Source: Proteles cristata cristata
Taxonomy: Eukaryota; Chordata; Mammalia; Carnivora; Hyaenidae
DNA: 64,000 nucleotides
Assembly (NCBI GenBank): GCA_017311185.1
Contig: JAESUZ010000759.1
Location: 34,484-98,483, forward strand
Direction of reading: 5' to 3'
Under the pieces are notes generated by a model. It had not been told where the DNA came from. It did no database searches and saw nothing but the letters and a program-made list of their open reading frames with translations. Below, in pieces: positions 1-11,751 of the stretch. Position 1 is the first letter of the stretch. Every line of letters starts with the position of its first letter. The translations under genes and the position numbers were made by a program.

Positions 1-440
1 AAAGACTGACTCCTTTTTAGAGACAGAATCTGTAAGTGCTACATCAGTAGAACACTAAGCGACAAATGGTGGTGGATGTGGGGGAAAGCTGCCTCAAAAC
101 TCACCTCATGATAGAAATCTTGTTTTATTCACCTGCCAAAATGGTCACTTTTCTTAATATGTCCCGGCCCTCAGCCCCTGTATACCTCTTTCATATTACA
201 TTAAAACCACTTGTAAGACATTGTGCATCTCTTTTGAGGGTGTTGAGATCTCCACTCACATGCTCACCTTCTGAAATGCAGGAGCTGAACTTTTCTCATT
301 CATATATCTTAGCACAACCCCCTGTACACATCGGGTTCCTTAGAAATTCTGTCCAGTAGCTGACAGACCAAAGGGAACATAGCTTTTCAAAGGAAGCCCA
401 CAATGCCACAGTTGGGAAGGAACACGCACAACATACTCAC

Positions 441-571
441 CTGTAGAGTCTGAGTCCTGAAGATACAGATGGACCCCACCAGATAAAACCGATCCTCCAA
501 AGGAAGATATGTACCACACGATTCAGCAAAAGAGGGGCTAGGGAAGAAGCTACTGAAGAGCACCAAAGGCT
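441..571 (-). CDS. PASD1: PASD1 coding exon (residues about 141-184), last PASD1 exon in the window
   Basis: This 131-bp exon is preceded on the minus strand by a pyrimidine-rich acceptor (GTCTCTGTCTCCCTTAG) and followed by a consensus donor (CTACAG, then GTGAGT). It supplies two bases of a split Glu codon and then 43 open codons. The C-terminal half (LEDRFYLVGSICIFRTQTLQ) is closely similar to the end of the PAS region of human PASD1 as I remember it (EDRLYLVGNVCILRTQ). This is the last beta-strand part of a PAS fold of the CLOCK/NPAS2 type. The donor is in phase 0, so the gene continues beyond position 1 with the glutamine-rich and coiled-coil exons not seen here. The open frame running upstream past the acceptor to about 860 is intron read-through. 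Identification rests on remembered similarity plus exon phase agreement with five other exons. Confidence 0.82.
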
Positions 572-992
572 CTAAGGGAGACAGAGACACACATGTGACA
601 ATCAAATAGAAAGGCAGACTGGCTACACAAGAAGATGAACGAACACCTGACACATCAGTGTGCCGTTTGCCAGCCCACTGATAATTTTCAGAATTCTGAG
701 TCACAGATTTTTCCTGCCTTCCTTCTGTTCTAGCTATCCTCCCTGGTCTCCACCAAAACATGAAGAAGTCATTAATGAGAAATAATTGTTGTAAGTTTAC
801 GGTGATATCCAACCTTGGGTTCTTACTCTGTGGACGGATGTTGTAGTCTCCAAAAGACATTTAGCTCTCCTCTTTTATATAGGGCACATGGGTATTAAAT
901 ATGTATGTAATCTGTGTGCATATATAGTCAACTAAATTTTTAAAAAGTATACGACCCTTAGTTTTCAAGACACATGAAAAACATATCAGACT

Positions 993-1205
993 GGGGCGCC
1001 TGGGTGGCTTAGTCGGTTAAGCGTCCGACTTTCGCTTAGGTCATGATCTCACGGTTCGTGGGTTCGAGCCCCGTGTCTGCCAGCCCAGAGCCTGAAGCCT
1101 GTTTCAGAGTCTGTGACTCCCTCTCTCTCTGACCCTCCCCTGCTCACACTGTCTCTCTCTCTCTCTCCTAGAAATAAAACATTAAAAAAAATTTTAAACA
1201 AAAAC
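993..1205 (+). mobile_element. tRNA-Lys-derived carnivore SINE, CTTAG subfamily
   Basis: The head GGGGCGCCTGGGTGGCTTAG carries the A-box region, GGTTCGAGCCC is the B box, and the tail is CT-rich, ending CTCCTAGAAATAAAACATT. It is flanked by the direct repeat AAAACATATCAGAC (ends at 991 and 1219). It lies in a PASD1 intron, opposite to the gene. Confidence 0.95.
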
Positions 1206-1379
1206 AAAACATATCAGACAACCATTGTGTCAGCTAATTTTCATTGTTTATTTACTCATCCATCCATTCATTCATTCATTTGCTATCGTTTTAGGCCTCA
1301 GTGGCAAAGAACTGAGTTAATTATACTCTTAGTTCATGGAATAGAATTAACACAGATAAAGTTCTACTCTTGATTTTTC

Positions 1380-2190
1380 TGTCTCTTCTCCACCCACAGA
1401 CACCCATTGCCATCTACTACCTTTAATATCTAAACTTGTAAAACATGTAGTCTGATTTTATTGCATGTGTTTACCATTTACAAAGATAGCATTGTGCTAT
1501 AGATCTTGTTCTGTTTCTTACTCTTTTTAGTCAACAATATGGTTTTAAGATTTAACTGGAGTGCCTGAGTGGCTCAGTCGGTTAAACATCCGACTTTGGC
1601 TCAGCTTGCGATCTTGCAGTCCATGGGTTAGAGCTCTGCACTGTGCAGCCTGCTTGGAATTCTCTCTCTCCTTTTCTCTGCTCCTTGCCCACTTGTACTG
1701 TCTCTCTCTTGCTCTCTACCTCTCCATCTCTCTCTCAAAATAAATTAAGTAAAAAAAAAGATTTAATCATGTTGTAGTATATATTTTTGAGGTCATTGCT
1801 TTAAAAGTTTTCCATATTATACATTTCCCTCCAACCATAAAGAACATTATGGCATACATAGTACATGTCCCCTTAGACACAGATCTCTCTGTAAGTTTGC
1901 CTCTGGTATATTTCCACCCAGTGATGAGATTGCTGAGTCACAAGTTAATTAACATAATTTAAGTTCACTGTTTTTCAGGAATGCTTCATGAGTTTACATT
2001 CCTCTCAACACTGTATTAATGTTTTATTTCTCACTTCCTCACCGAATTTATCATTTACACTTCCTGATTGCTGTCATTCAGATGAATGTACAGTGCTATC
2101 CCACTGGTTTTAAAATTTTCATTCTTTGCTTACTAATGAGTTCAAGCATCTTTTCACATATTTGTTGGGCTATTTACCTGTGGTTCAAGC
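1380..2190 (-). mobile_element. Old L1 3' fragment (L1M type), split by a SINE
   Basis: On the plus strand the order of phrases is that of a reversed old mammalian L1 ORF2 end and 3' region: bases matching the stretch around 'isolated start of tail', then GAGATTGCTGAGTCA near 1926 and GAGTTCAAGCATCTTTTCA near 2139. Divergence is high. The outer limits are approximate. Confidence 0.6.
1558..1758 (+). mobile_element. Carnivore SINE, older diverged copy
   Basis: The head reads GGAGTGCCTGAGTGGCTCAG and the CT-rich tail ends in CTCTCTCAAAATAAATTAAG. Short target repeats AAGATTTAA lie on each side (about 1548 and 1758), so it inserted into the surrounding L1 relic. Confidence 0.9.
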
Positions 2191-3455
2191 CCTAGATATT
2201 TTATGGCCCCAAATAAGTGTTCATGTTAATTTCTCAGCCAATAATTCATGAAACCTTGAAAATTGTAAATTTGGACTCCATGTCCACACAACACTGATTT
2301 GGGGTTTGATTTCTTCTAAATGACATATATATTTTTTTTTCATTCAAATTTTGAGGGAGATGGCAAACTTATTATTCCTCTAGGCCAGTGGACAGGATTT
2401 TACTCATCATTTTAAGTCTCTAGGTTTTATGTACTGGTCCTTAAATGAGTGTTAGCACTCCAGACCCCAGCCAATGAAGCCCATGGATGATTTATAACCC
2501 ACCTAGGCCACCGCCTAGACTTCCTTTTATCATTATAGTCTTGTACTTTATACCTTAATTCCTGTCACCCAAGGACGTACCTTTCCTTTAAGCTTGGCTA
2601 TGCATCAAACTCTTTTTGTTATCTTTTAAAAATTGTTTCCTTGTTTTTGTAGCAGGAAAGAGGCATTCTTATTAGCTCAATCCACCATGTTACCATGTGA
2701 CCTTACCTTGTGAATCTCACTATTTTTTAAACTGAATATTTAATATAGTTTTTAATAACGGAAGGGATGAAACAAGGATTCAATTTATATAATATGTATT
2801 AGGTATTTCTGTAAAAAGCATTCCATTTTTTAGAGGAATTTCCCCTATATCCCTGTCCTTTCTATTTTCTGCAGAGCCATAAAAAGTAATTACAAGTCTC
2901 ATAAATAAACTGTTCTGTTGTATTGGATAGTCAATTTATCTATATATTTCAAGTCCTTATCATCTCCCCTCTTTCCTTTTACTGCACAGTCTCACTGCAC
3001 TGTTTCACAAAATCATTACACTCTGCTAAAATTCAAAGAGCCTGAAAGAAAGGAGATGCCCAAGGATTTTTGGGTGTCAAGTTAGTAGCAGTGTCTACTG
3101 ACACAAACCTATTTATTCCTAACTGCAATAATAGAAGTGAAAACTACTTCAATGAACCAGGAACTCAGGAATAAGATCATTAAATATAACTAAACATATT
3201 TTAAATATAAATTTCATGTGTTTTATGATTATTGTCAGGTAAGTATATAAGCTATCTCGAATTCTGGTCTCAGAGAAAAAGGTAAAAGACATTTATAAAC
3301 AAGGTATTTCATATTATCAGGTCAATTTTTAAAACAATAAGATCCTTTGGTACAATAACTTTAGTCTTTCTTTTTATCAGAGATTTTTGTTGGTCCTTCT
3401 TTTGGTAATCCATTTACATCTGCACTTGTAGTCTACTTTCCTTTTGTTTTTATCA
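2191..3455. other. Intronic sequence without recognised content
   Basis: This is A+T-rich PASD1 intron between the exons at 571 and 3862. I saw no exon with matching phase, no RNA gene and no repeat I can name. A donor-like GTACGT at about 2577 on the minus strand has no open exon upstream of it. Confidence 0.5.
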
Positions 3456-3469
3456 TAAAATTCTTTTTC

Positions 3470-3694
3470 GGGGTGCCTGGGTGGCTCAGTCAGTTGAGCG
3501 TCCGACTTCGGCTCCGGTCATTATCTCGCGGTTCGGGTTCGAGTCCCGCATCGGGCTCTGTGCTGACAGCTAGCTCAGAGCCTGGAGCCTGTTTCAGATT
3601 CTGTGCCTCCCTCTCTCTCTGACCCTCCCCTGCTCATGCTCTCTGTCTCTCTCTCTCTCAAAAATAAATAAAATATTGAAAAAAATAAAATAAA
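3470..3694 (+). mobile_element. Carnivore SINE, CTCAG subfamily
   Basis: The head is GGGGTGCCTGGGTGGCTCAG and the tail is CTCTCTCAAAAATAAATAAA. The direct repeat AAAATTCTTTTTC occurs just before (3457-3469) and after (about 3696-3708) the element. It ends about 170 bp downstream, in gene direction, of the PASD1 exon at 3862-3975. Confidence 0.95.
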
Positions 3695-3861
3695 AAAATT
3701 CTTTTTCAAAACTCTGATTATTGTCTACAACCAAACCCTATGGTCACAGAGATATAAGAGAACCTGAACGCACCAGCAGTGGAAGGGCGTTTATGTTAGC
3801 AATGAAGGGCTATGAAACACATTAATTTTAGCTAGATTAGATTAGAAATTGAACTGCTTAC

Positions 3862-3975
3862 CAATTGAAATATCTTTTAAAGTCAAAATGAATTTCACAT
3901 ATTCATAAGTAGGGTTACTTCCATGTTTATCGTTTCCTCTCTTTATGTGACAGCAAAAATCAATATGTTTTCCCA
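3862..3975 (-). CDS. PASD1: PASD1 coding exon (residues 103-141), PAS domain middle
   Basis: This 114-bp exon has the acceptor TTTTTTTTTCTTAG and the donor ATTG followed by GTAAGC. It starts with two bases that complete a Val codon from the exon at 5643, continues for 37 codons, and ends with one base of a Glu codon completed by the exon at 571. The peptide begins GKHIDFCCHIKRGN and contains TYEYVKFILTLKDI. This matches the PASD1 and CLOCK pattern E-F-C-C-H-L-x-R-G followed by Y-E-Y-V-[KR]-F-I, the central PAS beta-sheet that forms the dimer face in bHLH-PAS proteins. It has no stop or frameshift. A SINE lies within 170 bp on one side and a SINE-L1 composite within 110 bp on the other, so this exon survives in heavily invaded intron. 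Confidence 0.88.
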
Positions 3976-4082
3976 CTAAGAAAAAAAAACAGATACAAAA
4001 CATGTTTACAATTGTATGTTACCATATTCTGCAAGATTATTTCATAGGAACATTGTCTTACTTAGAAGAGATTTTACAAAAA

Positions 4083-5334
4083 TATCATTTTCTGGGGTGC
4101 CTGGGTGGCTCCGTCAGTTAAGTGTCTGACTTCAGCTCAGGTCATGACCTCACAGTTCATGGGTTCAAGCCCCGCGTGAGGCTCTGTGCTGACAGCTCAG
4201 AGCCTGAAGCCTGCTTCAGATTCTGTGTCTCCCTCTCTCTCTGCCCCTCCTCTACTCATGCTTTGGCTCTCTCTGTCTCAGTAATAAATAAACATAATTT
4301 AAAAAAAAAATAACAATAGAACACCCTAGGACCCAGCAATAGCACGGCTAGGAATTTACCCAAGGGATACAGGAGTGCTGATGCATAGGGGCATACGTAC
4401 CCCAATGTTCATAGCAGCACTCTCCACAATAGCCAAAACATGGAATGGAAAGAGCCTAAGTGTCCATCAACAGATGAATGGATCAAGAAGATGTGGTTTA
4501 TCTCTACCATGGAATACTACATGGCAATGAGAAACAATGAAATCTGGCTATGTGTAGCAACATGGATGGACCTTGAGGGTGTTATGCTGAGCGAAATAAG
4601 TCAGGCAGAGAAAGACAAATATCATATGTGTGCACGTATAGGAGGATTAGGAGGAACTTAACAGAGGACCAAGGGGGAGAAGAAGGGCGGAAATGGTGGG
4701 GGAAAGGGAGAGAGGCAAACCATGAGAGACTCTTGAATGCTGACAAAAACTGAGGACTGGTGGATGTGGGGGGGAGGAGGGGTGGGCATGGAGGAGGGCA
4801 CTTGTGGGGATGAGCACTGGGTGTTATGTGGAAACTAATTTGACAATAAACTATTTGTAAAAAAAAAAAAAGAAAAAAAAGAAAAAAAAACAAATTGCTG
4901 AATAAATGAAAAACATTGTAAAAAAAAAAAAAAAAGAAGATGTGGTTTATCTATGCGATGGAATATTACATGGCAATGAGAAAAAAAATGAAATCTGGCC
5001 ATGTGTAGCAACATGGATGGACCTTGAGGGTATTATGCTGAGCGAAATAAGTCAGGCAGAGAAAGACAGATACCATATGTTTTCACGTATAGGAGGATTA
5101 GGAGGAACTTAACGGAAGACTGTGGGGGAGAAGAAGGGGAAAAATAGTGGTGGAGAGAGAGGGAGACAAACCATGAGAGACTCTTGAATGCTGAGAACAA
5201 ACTGAGGACAGATAGGGTGGGAGGGAGGGGAGGAGGGATAATGGGAATGGAGGAGGGCACTTGTGGGGATGAGCGCTGGGTGTTATATGGAAACCAATTT
5301 GACAATAAACTATTTTTAAAAAGTATCATTTTCT
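4083..5334 (+). mobile_element. Composite insertion: SINE followed by two L1 3' ends, one outer target-site duplication
   Basis: TATCATTTTCT occurs at 4083-4093 and again at 5324-5334, bracketing the whole block. Inside, in the same orientation, are a SINE (4094 to about 4305), a 5'-truncated L1 3' end (about 4313-4870, ending GACAATAAACTATTTG plus A-tail) and a second, shorter L1 3' end (about 4935-5320, ending GACAATAAACTATTT). An A-rich linker of about 60 bp separates the two L1 pieces. The L1 pieces encode the ORF2 C-terminus before the 3' UTR. Confidence 0.85.
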
Positions 5335-5642
5335 TTTCATGAACATTAGCACTGGCATAGCTATCTATGTTGTAGCTGTAGAGTGGAGTACCGGCTGGAA
5401 TATTATATAACACTAATACAATTATACAAAAGCTCAAATAATCAGGGTTCATGATAAAGAACAAGATATAATGGAGAAGAAATATTTTAATACTAGAAAT
5501 ATAATTTGTGAAATTATATTAAGTTAATATATAATCAGCAGCTATATTGGCACTAATGTTTTAAATTTTATTACTCCTCTGAGTGATTGTTACTTGTGTC
5601 TTAAAATCTAAGAACTTACAATTTAGAAAAAACAATCTGTAC

Positions 5643-5742
5643 CTGAGGTTGACAAAGAGTGTTTGAAAGCAATTTTTTGGTAGACTTCACTTTTCTCACG
5701 ATCAGGCAGAAGACTTAATAAATTTTTACCCACAACCTCATC
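5643..5742 (-). CDS. PASD1: PASD1 coding exon (residues 70-103), PAS domain
   Basis: This 100-bp exon has the acceptor CTCTCTCTCTTAAG and the donor ACCTCAG followed by GTACAG. It gives 33 full codons plus one base. The peptide starts DEVVGKNLLSLLPDREKSEV and continues YQKIAFKH. It lines up with human PASD1 EIVGKKLLSLLPDEEKDEVY and with the CLOCK stretch around the PAS-A helix (L-P-x-x-E-x-x-E-V-Y). It enters in phase 0 from the exon at 13602 and leaves in phase 1, which the exon at 3975 accepts. It is open throughout. An old L2 relic begins about 50 bp upstream in gene direction, and the acceptor's CT tract reads as GA repeats on the plus strand. Confidence 0.9.
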
Positions 5743-5789
5743 CTTAAGAGAGAGAGAGAATACATTTTGTTACATGTACTATTACTGTT

Positions 5790-8260
5790 CACTTCCTCTA
5801 TCTCCTTACTCCAGTAATCTTATTATCTGCTCCTCCTCAGCCATCTCATGGTGATACCTATTATACCTCTACAAGTCCCGGTTCACATTACTCCACTCTA
5901 TGCCCATCACCTCCTACCTTTCTATCACACTCATGTAAGTACCCTACCTCTCCAACAATTATTCCACACGCTGAGACCTCCAGTCCATTCCCATCACATT
6001 TCCACTGTGTATTATCTCCTGTAAATTGTCACACCCTTCTTTACTCAGTTCAGATTCCACAATGAATCATTATAATCACTCCCATGTACTTCTGGCATAT
6101 TTTCCTGGGACAATCCCAACTCTGGTTAATTTCATCTCTTCATATACCTTATACCCAAGCAACTGCATGTCTATGGAGAAAAGCCCACAACCATGCCATG
6201 TATCATTTTAAACGGGCACTCATATCTGTCTAGAAATAATTCTTCATTTCCCTAGACAATTCACTCTCCCACTCTTCAGTACGACTCTTTCTTGCCTTTT
6301 CTTCCTTCTTAAAACCTCCAACCCTCCTTAATCCTCCTCATATTCAGGTGGGGATCTCATTTCTTATTGCTTGTGGGGATGAGCACTGGGTGTTATACGG
6401 AAGCCAACTTGACAATAAACTATTTGTAAAAAAAAAAAAACCAAAAACAAACAAAAATAAATAAAAATTTTTTAAATAAATTAATTAGTTGAAATAAAAA
6501 AATAAAACAAAAGGGAAAGAAAATGTCAATATCTTCCTGTCATCAAATCTACCAACCCATCTGTTTCTGTGGCCACAGACCTACTTTTTCTCCTATTCCA
6601 AGGAATAAGCTTCCACTGAAGTCTAGCGCACTGCCTCTCCTCCTCTCTCAACTATTCAAGGACATCATTCCAGAAATTTCACCCTACCTCCCACATCATT
6701 AAGCTTTTCCTCTCTACCAGATCTTTCCCATAGCATGCAAATGCTATATCAGAGATTCTATAATATCAGTTATATTAAAAACAAAAACAACACAGAATTT
6801 CAAAAATCCAAAACCTTGACTCTACATTCTCTCCTCCGGCTCTTCTCTGGTATACTTCGGAACAAAAATCTTTTAAAGGAACTACACTTGCTGCCTCTCA
6901 TTTCTTTAGCTTTCACTCTCCCTTGAAACCACACTAACCAGATTTTTACCCTAACCACTCCACTTTGTCAAGGTCACCAATGACCTCCACACATTGCCAA
7001 ATCCAATAGTCAATTCTCAGACCTCACTAACGTCTCAGCATTTGATACAATGAATCCCTCCGTATTCTTGAAACAGTTTACTTGGCATTCAGAATACCAT
7101 GCAAATATGCCTATCCTTCTACTTTGAAGGCTGCTCCTTCATGGTTTTCTTGGCTAGATCTTTCTCCTCTGAGTACTTTTTACTGGGGTTGGTAGGGACT
7201 TGTCATTGGACCTCTTTTACTATGACGTCTTCATGGGTGGTCTTTTTCTGTCCTAGTTCATTAAATACCATCTATCTTTGCACCTCCAGTACAAATTTCT
7301 CCCTGAAGTCTTCTAGACGATTCAACTTAGATGTCTAATAGGATTTCAATTGTAATATATTCAAAACAGTGCACCTATATTTTATCCCTCATAAAGCATG
7401 CTCCTCCCTCAGTCTTCCACGTTTCAGTAAATGGCATCATTATTTACCCTCATGCTTGTCCTTGACTTGGATTTTTCCTCTTAAACCCCCAACCCAACCA
7501 GTCAGCAAACTCTGTTGGTAAAACAGTCAAAATGCATGCAGAATCAGTCCACTTTTTACCACAGAGGCTAAGCCATAATCTCTAGATTGGATTACTGCAA
7601 CAGCCTTAACTGGTCCTCCTGTATTTATTTCTGCTACATCCCTGCTCCCACTCCATTCTTCACAGAACAGCTACAGTGTTCCATTTAAAACATAAGTCAG
7701 GTCAAGGTTTCATCTACTTAACATTTTCCACCAGTTACCCAAGTCATTCAGAGTAAAAGCCAAAGTACCTTCAAAGGCTTATATACCTCTATGCTCTGGT
7801 TCTTTGCTGTCTATTGACCTTAGTTCCTCCCATTTTTTATTCTTGCTCACTGCATTGCAGGCACACTAAACTCCTTGTTCATATCCAAATACACCAAGCA
7901 AATAGTCACCTTGGGGCCCTTAAACTTTGTTCTTCATTCAATGTGAAACATTATTTTTCAGATAGTTAAAATGATTCTCTCCCTTACTCCATTCACGTCT
8001 TTACTGAAAAGTATTTTAAACAGCACCAATTTCCTGACATCCTCTTCTTGCTTATTTTTTCATAGCACACTCGTCACTACATGACATTATAGTCACATGT
8101 ATATGTTTATCTGTTTATTATCTGTCTCCCTCGATAAAATGTAAATCACATTAGAACAGAAACCTTGGCTGACTTATTCACTATTACATCTTCAACACCT
8201 AGAACACAGCTTGGCACAAGTAAGCATTCAGTAAACGTTAGGTGAATGAAAAATGCTGTA
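5790..8260 (+). mobile_element. Long L2 (LINE-2) relic including reverse-transcriptase region and 3' end
   Basis: Landmarks follow the L2 order on the plus strand. CTCTACCAGATCTTTCCCATAG is at about 6713, GGTCACCAATGACCTCC at about 6971, and a decayed RT stretch ending SAFDT (about 7035) corresponds to the conserved 'LSAAFDTVDH' of L2. The spacer GATTACTGCAACAGCC is near 7588 and the AGAGTAAAAGCCAAAG block near 7750. The terminal block is TGGCACAAGTAAGCATTCAGTAAACG near 8213. All frames are broken. An L1 3' end interrupts it near 6370. At roughly 2.3 kb it is longer than most L2 remnants. The 5' limit is approximate. Confidence 0.75.
6370..6530 (+). mobile_element. Very short L1 3' end inside the L2 relic
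   Basis: GTGGGGATGAGCACTGGGTG through GACAATAAACTATTTG and an A-rich tail match the end of the L1 copies at 4313-5320 and 49867-56762. Only about 55 bases of 3' UTR remain before the tail. I could not define clear target repeats. Confidence 0.85.
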
Positions 8261-10340
8261 TCACGTAGCTGAAGTATGGTCACACATGGAAAAATTGAAT
8301 ATCAGACATTAAGTTAAGTAATGAGTTTTTAATGCGATAGGAACAAAGTAATAAAGTATTCTTTGTAGCTAAATAATGTTTTTTGGGTGATGAACCACAA
8401 ATTCAAATAATGTTTTAATTATCAATATTAATAGTGTACAGTAAATATTCAGAAATATATTTCATGGTCCATTTGTAGAAGCTAGCCTTTGAGTTACCCA
8501 TATTCAAATTAGCAGATTGATCCTGACTCAATCAAGAAAAAGCATGGCTTGATTCAGGGCAGAAATATTGCCTTAATTTAGCAAACAAAACATTATGAAA
8601 CTAATAAGCAATAAATTTTGACAATGAAAGTCATTCAATAAGAAATTTACCTCCCAAAAGAAATATAAATATTTTTCATTAAACTTAACTTTTTCAATAA
8701 AAATTATTTTATTACTTTAGCTAGAAAACAAACCATAGGTACAAAACCAAGTTACCTCTGGTCAGTGGAGACCACTCATTCATTCATTTATCTCACACAT
8801 GATTAACAACTGCTCCATGCCAGACACTGTGCTAGGTAGTCACACAAATTATCTATCATAATACCCTGTGAGAGGAAAAATTATCCCCTATTTTGTTCAT
8901 GAAAAAATTAAGGATTGTCCAATTATTGAGAGGTCAGAAGTTCAGTGTAAAATTCATCCCCAAGTCCATCCAACTAATTGTATGTCCTTTGTTCCCTCCA
9001 TTATACTATAGCTGCCTCAAGTCCAATTTATACCAAAGGCAGCTGTTTTGCTGGGCCAGTGTCTGCATTTTGGACATTCTACATGAAATAATTTATCAAT
9101 TTCTTTTTCTATTGAGTACTTAGGAGGGTTAAACATGATGATCCTGATAGGAATTCTAATTTTAATGAATACATAATTCAGTAGAGCAGATGAGACAGGC
9201 ACAAAACTATGATGCAAAGTATAAAATAAGACTGTAACAAGAGGTACAAAGTGCCACAGCTCACCAGTTCTTTCATCAGTAGAAGAATAAAGGACAGTGC
9301 TGTCACATCAAAGAATTTAAAGTGAGCAGTCTTTTGATAATGTACATTCCCTTGGTTGGAAATATTGGCAAAGAGTTTCTTATTAATTAACTACATTCTT
9401 TACGGAAGGTGATAGGGACAATGAATGCCTTAGAACTGACCACCAACTAAAAAGAGTGAATGTAACACTCATTACAGTATAACTACTCCATAGTTAAAGG
9501 GCAGAGATCTGAAAACATTATCAACACCGTTTTATTTTTTTAAATCTTTGGCATTTGCTCTTCGTATTACACAAGGCAGAAAGATCAAGGCACTTAAAGC
9601 TTAAATAAGCAAAGATAAATGCCAGTGAAAAATTAAAGAGGTTTTTCAAAAGTCAAGTTTGCAAATACCTATTAGTTGTCCCACAAATATTAGTATGGTG
9701 AGTCTCAGTCATGTCAAAAAAAAGTAAAGGAATTTACTCCACTCCATGACATTTACTGAGAATCCAGGCAAGAAGTATCTTTTTTGTTGGCAGAGACATT
9801 CACATTAAACATGCATTAGAAAACTGTTCAACACAGGGAAGTATGAGAGCCTCTGCATGAAATTCAGATTGCATTTTGAATCAAACAAGACTCATAACTA
9901 GTAATTCTCTACTATGCTGTAAGCTTCATAGGGAAAACAGAACAAAATCCATTGCAATTATCATGAACTCATCATATACCTGTGTTCAAATCCTGCTAAA
10001 GTGTCTTAATAACTCAATGCTGAGAAACTCTCTTCCATGATGAAATATGTGTTTGAAAAGTTTCATTTGTTTAAGAATTGTAAAAGAGAACAACTACATG
10101 TAAATTCCCAGTTTTATTTATTTACTTTGCAGGGAGGGGTGTGATCAAGTAGGGTGAGTACGAGGGCAGGCTGCTAAGAAGTACATTACTATTACAAGTG
10201 ACTGCAAGTTTTTCCAAAAGAAAAACTATAAAGGAAGTAAATGAATGGGAAAATACAATGGCAGACTTCCGATATAAATTTAATACCATGATGATGATAA
10301 TAGCCCTCATTTCAGTCATGATGATATGTGTTACAACATC
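8261..10340. other. Mostly unique intronic DNA; one MIR-like stretch
   Basis: This lies between the PASD1 exons at 5742 and 13602. About 8770-8900 reads like a MIR core (TGCCAGACACTGTGCTAGG followed by a degenerate 'balanced start of exon' tail). The rest shows no exon, RNA gene or named repeat that I could support. A donor-like GTGAGC on the minus strand near 9262 has no PASD1-like peptide upstream. Confidence 0.45.
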
Positions 10341-10535
10341 ATATCTTGGACTCCTCATATCTGTTTGTCACACTCCCATCCAATCCATCAGCAAAACTTG
10401 TTTTACCTACAAAACACTGATGGCTTTCACGTCCACCTTACTGCAACTCATCACTATCCAATAGCCTGGATTAATGCAATAACTTTCCAAGTGGAGTCCC
10501 TATTTTCATGCCTGCTCTTATAGCTTATTCTTTTT

Positions 10536-10722
10536 TTTTTAGTTGCAGTATCCTTAACATACAGTATAATTTTAGTTTCATGTTGTACAATATGGTGATT
10601 CAACACTTCCATACATACAGTGCACATCTCAACAAGTGCACTCCTTAATCCTAATCTAACCTATTTCCCTCCTCCTCTCTGGTAACCATCAGTGTGCTGT
10701 CTAGAGTTAAGAGTCTGTCTCT
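10536..10722 (-). mobile_element. Old carnivore L1 3' end
   Basis: On the plus strand the T-run is followed by CATACAGTATAATTTTAG, GTGATTCAACACTTCC, AAGTGCACTCCTTAATCC and CTCTGGTAACCATCAG. This is the reverse complement of the 3' UTR of an older carnivore L1 group that is also seen at 41612. Confidence 0.75.
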
Positions 10723-10723
10723 T

Positions 10724-10941
10724 GGGGTGCCTGGGTGGATCAGTTGGTTAAGCGTCCGACTTCGGCTCAGGTCATGATCTCACGGTTTGTGGGTTCGAGC
10801 CTCGCGTTGGGCTCTGTGCTGACAGCTAGCTCAGAGCTCAGAACCTGGAGCCTGTTTCGGATTCTGCGTCTCCCTCTCTCTATGACTCCCTCCCCTTCTC
10901 TCTCTATCTCTCTCAGAAATAAATAAAACATTAAACAAATT
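10724..10941 (+). mobile_element. Carnivore SINE
   Basis: The head is GGGGTGCCTGGGTGGATCAG with intact GGTTCGAGCC, and the tail is CTCTCTCAGAAATAAATAAA. It sits at the edge of the L1 3' fragment that ends at 10722. Confidence 0.93.
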
Positions 10942-11751
10942 TACCAAAAAGAATATCAATTCAAGGCATAGCACTTTCAAGTGTTCCCTCAGGAACACTT
11001 CCTTTTTTCATTTTTTTCCTTTTTGTCACAGCACTCCAGTCACAACAGCCTCTCTATTGTACCATTTCCATACCAAGTACATTGTTGTTTTAGTGCCTTC
11101 TCACTTGCTTTTGTTCTGCCTGGGACATACTTGCTCCAGTTATCTGCATGACTCACATACTCCATTCAGATTTCTGTTCAAATGTCCCCTGATAAGGCAG
11201 GTCTTCACTAAACCCACAATTGCAATAGTCTACCTCCAGTAATACTTTTTTTCCACATTGACAGATGAGAAACTAAAGCTCATGTAGTTAGTAAGTGATA
11301 GAGCTAAATTTTAATCTCCAGATTATCTGACGTCAGAGAATAAGTTCTTTCCTTCCACCATGCTATCAGCTTAGAGTTGCCGAAGAGACAGAGTTGTCTT
11401 GATATTTAATGAAATTGTATCTTCCTGGAGCCAGAAAGATCCTCTAGAAATGGTTTTGTCTTCACATTAATATAAGATGAGTGACTTAAAAAATGAAATT
11501 TTTAATCAAAACCTGGGGGAAAAATGCATGTTGTTACAAAGTAAGAAGAGTTAGTATTTAATGATGAAAAATGTGAAATTATGCCTCAGGTCTAAGTCCT
11601 TTTTAATGAGATTATAAAACTTCATTCCCATTTTATGTTTATGTACAGACCTAATATTAATAGCTTTATTTTTAAGTATACCTATCGCCAGTAATCAAAT
11701 CCATTGTTTAAGATTAGTCATTCAACCTCATCTCCCAGACCTTAGGGTGAG

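Larger units (their letters stand above)
10345..11245 (+). mobile_element. Second L2 fragment, split by younger insertions
   Basis: About 10345-10530 carries TCCAATCCATCAGCAAAAC and GCCTGGATTAATGCAATA. About 11025-11245 carries CTCACTTGCTTTTGTTCTGC and TTCAAATGTCCCCTGATAAG. Both are in L2 order on the plus strand. An L1 3' fragment and a SINE (10536-10941) lie between them. Confidence 0.65.

Noticed and set aside
387..860. 157-codon minus-strand ORF as a gene
   Set aside because: Only its last 44 codons (571-441) are the PASD1 exon; the rest is intron read through past a good acceptor.
860..890. TATATAAAAG on the minus strand as a TATA box
   Set aside because: It lies inside a PASD1 intron 300 bp before an internal exon and no independent first exon can be supported.
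993..1080. tRNA gene at SINE heads
   Set aside because: The A and B boxes derive from tRNA-Lys, but the body continues into the SINE and no cloverleaf with acceptor stem closes; the same applies to the other SINE copies.
4582..5464. Minus-strand ORFs of 103 and 143 codons
   Set aside because: Antisense of L1 3' UTR and ORF2 C-terminus.
10198..10523. Overlapping plus-strand ORFs of 88 and 65 codons
   Set aside because: They run into the L2 fragment at 10345 and have no conserved motif.
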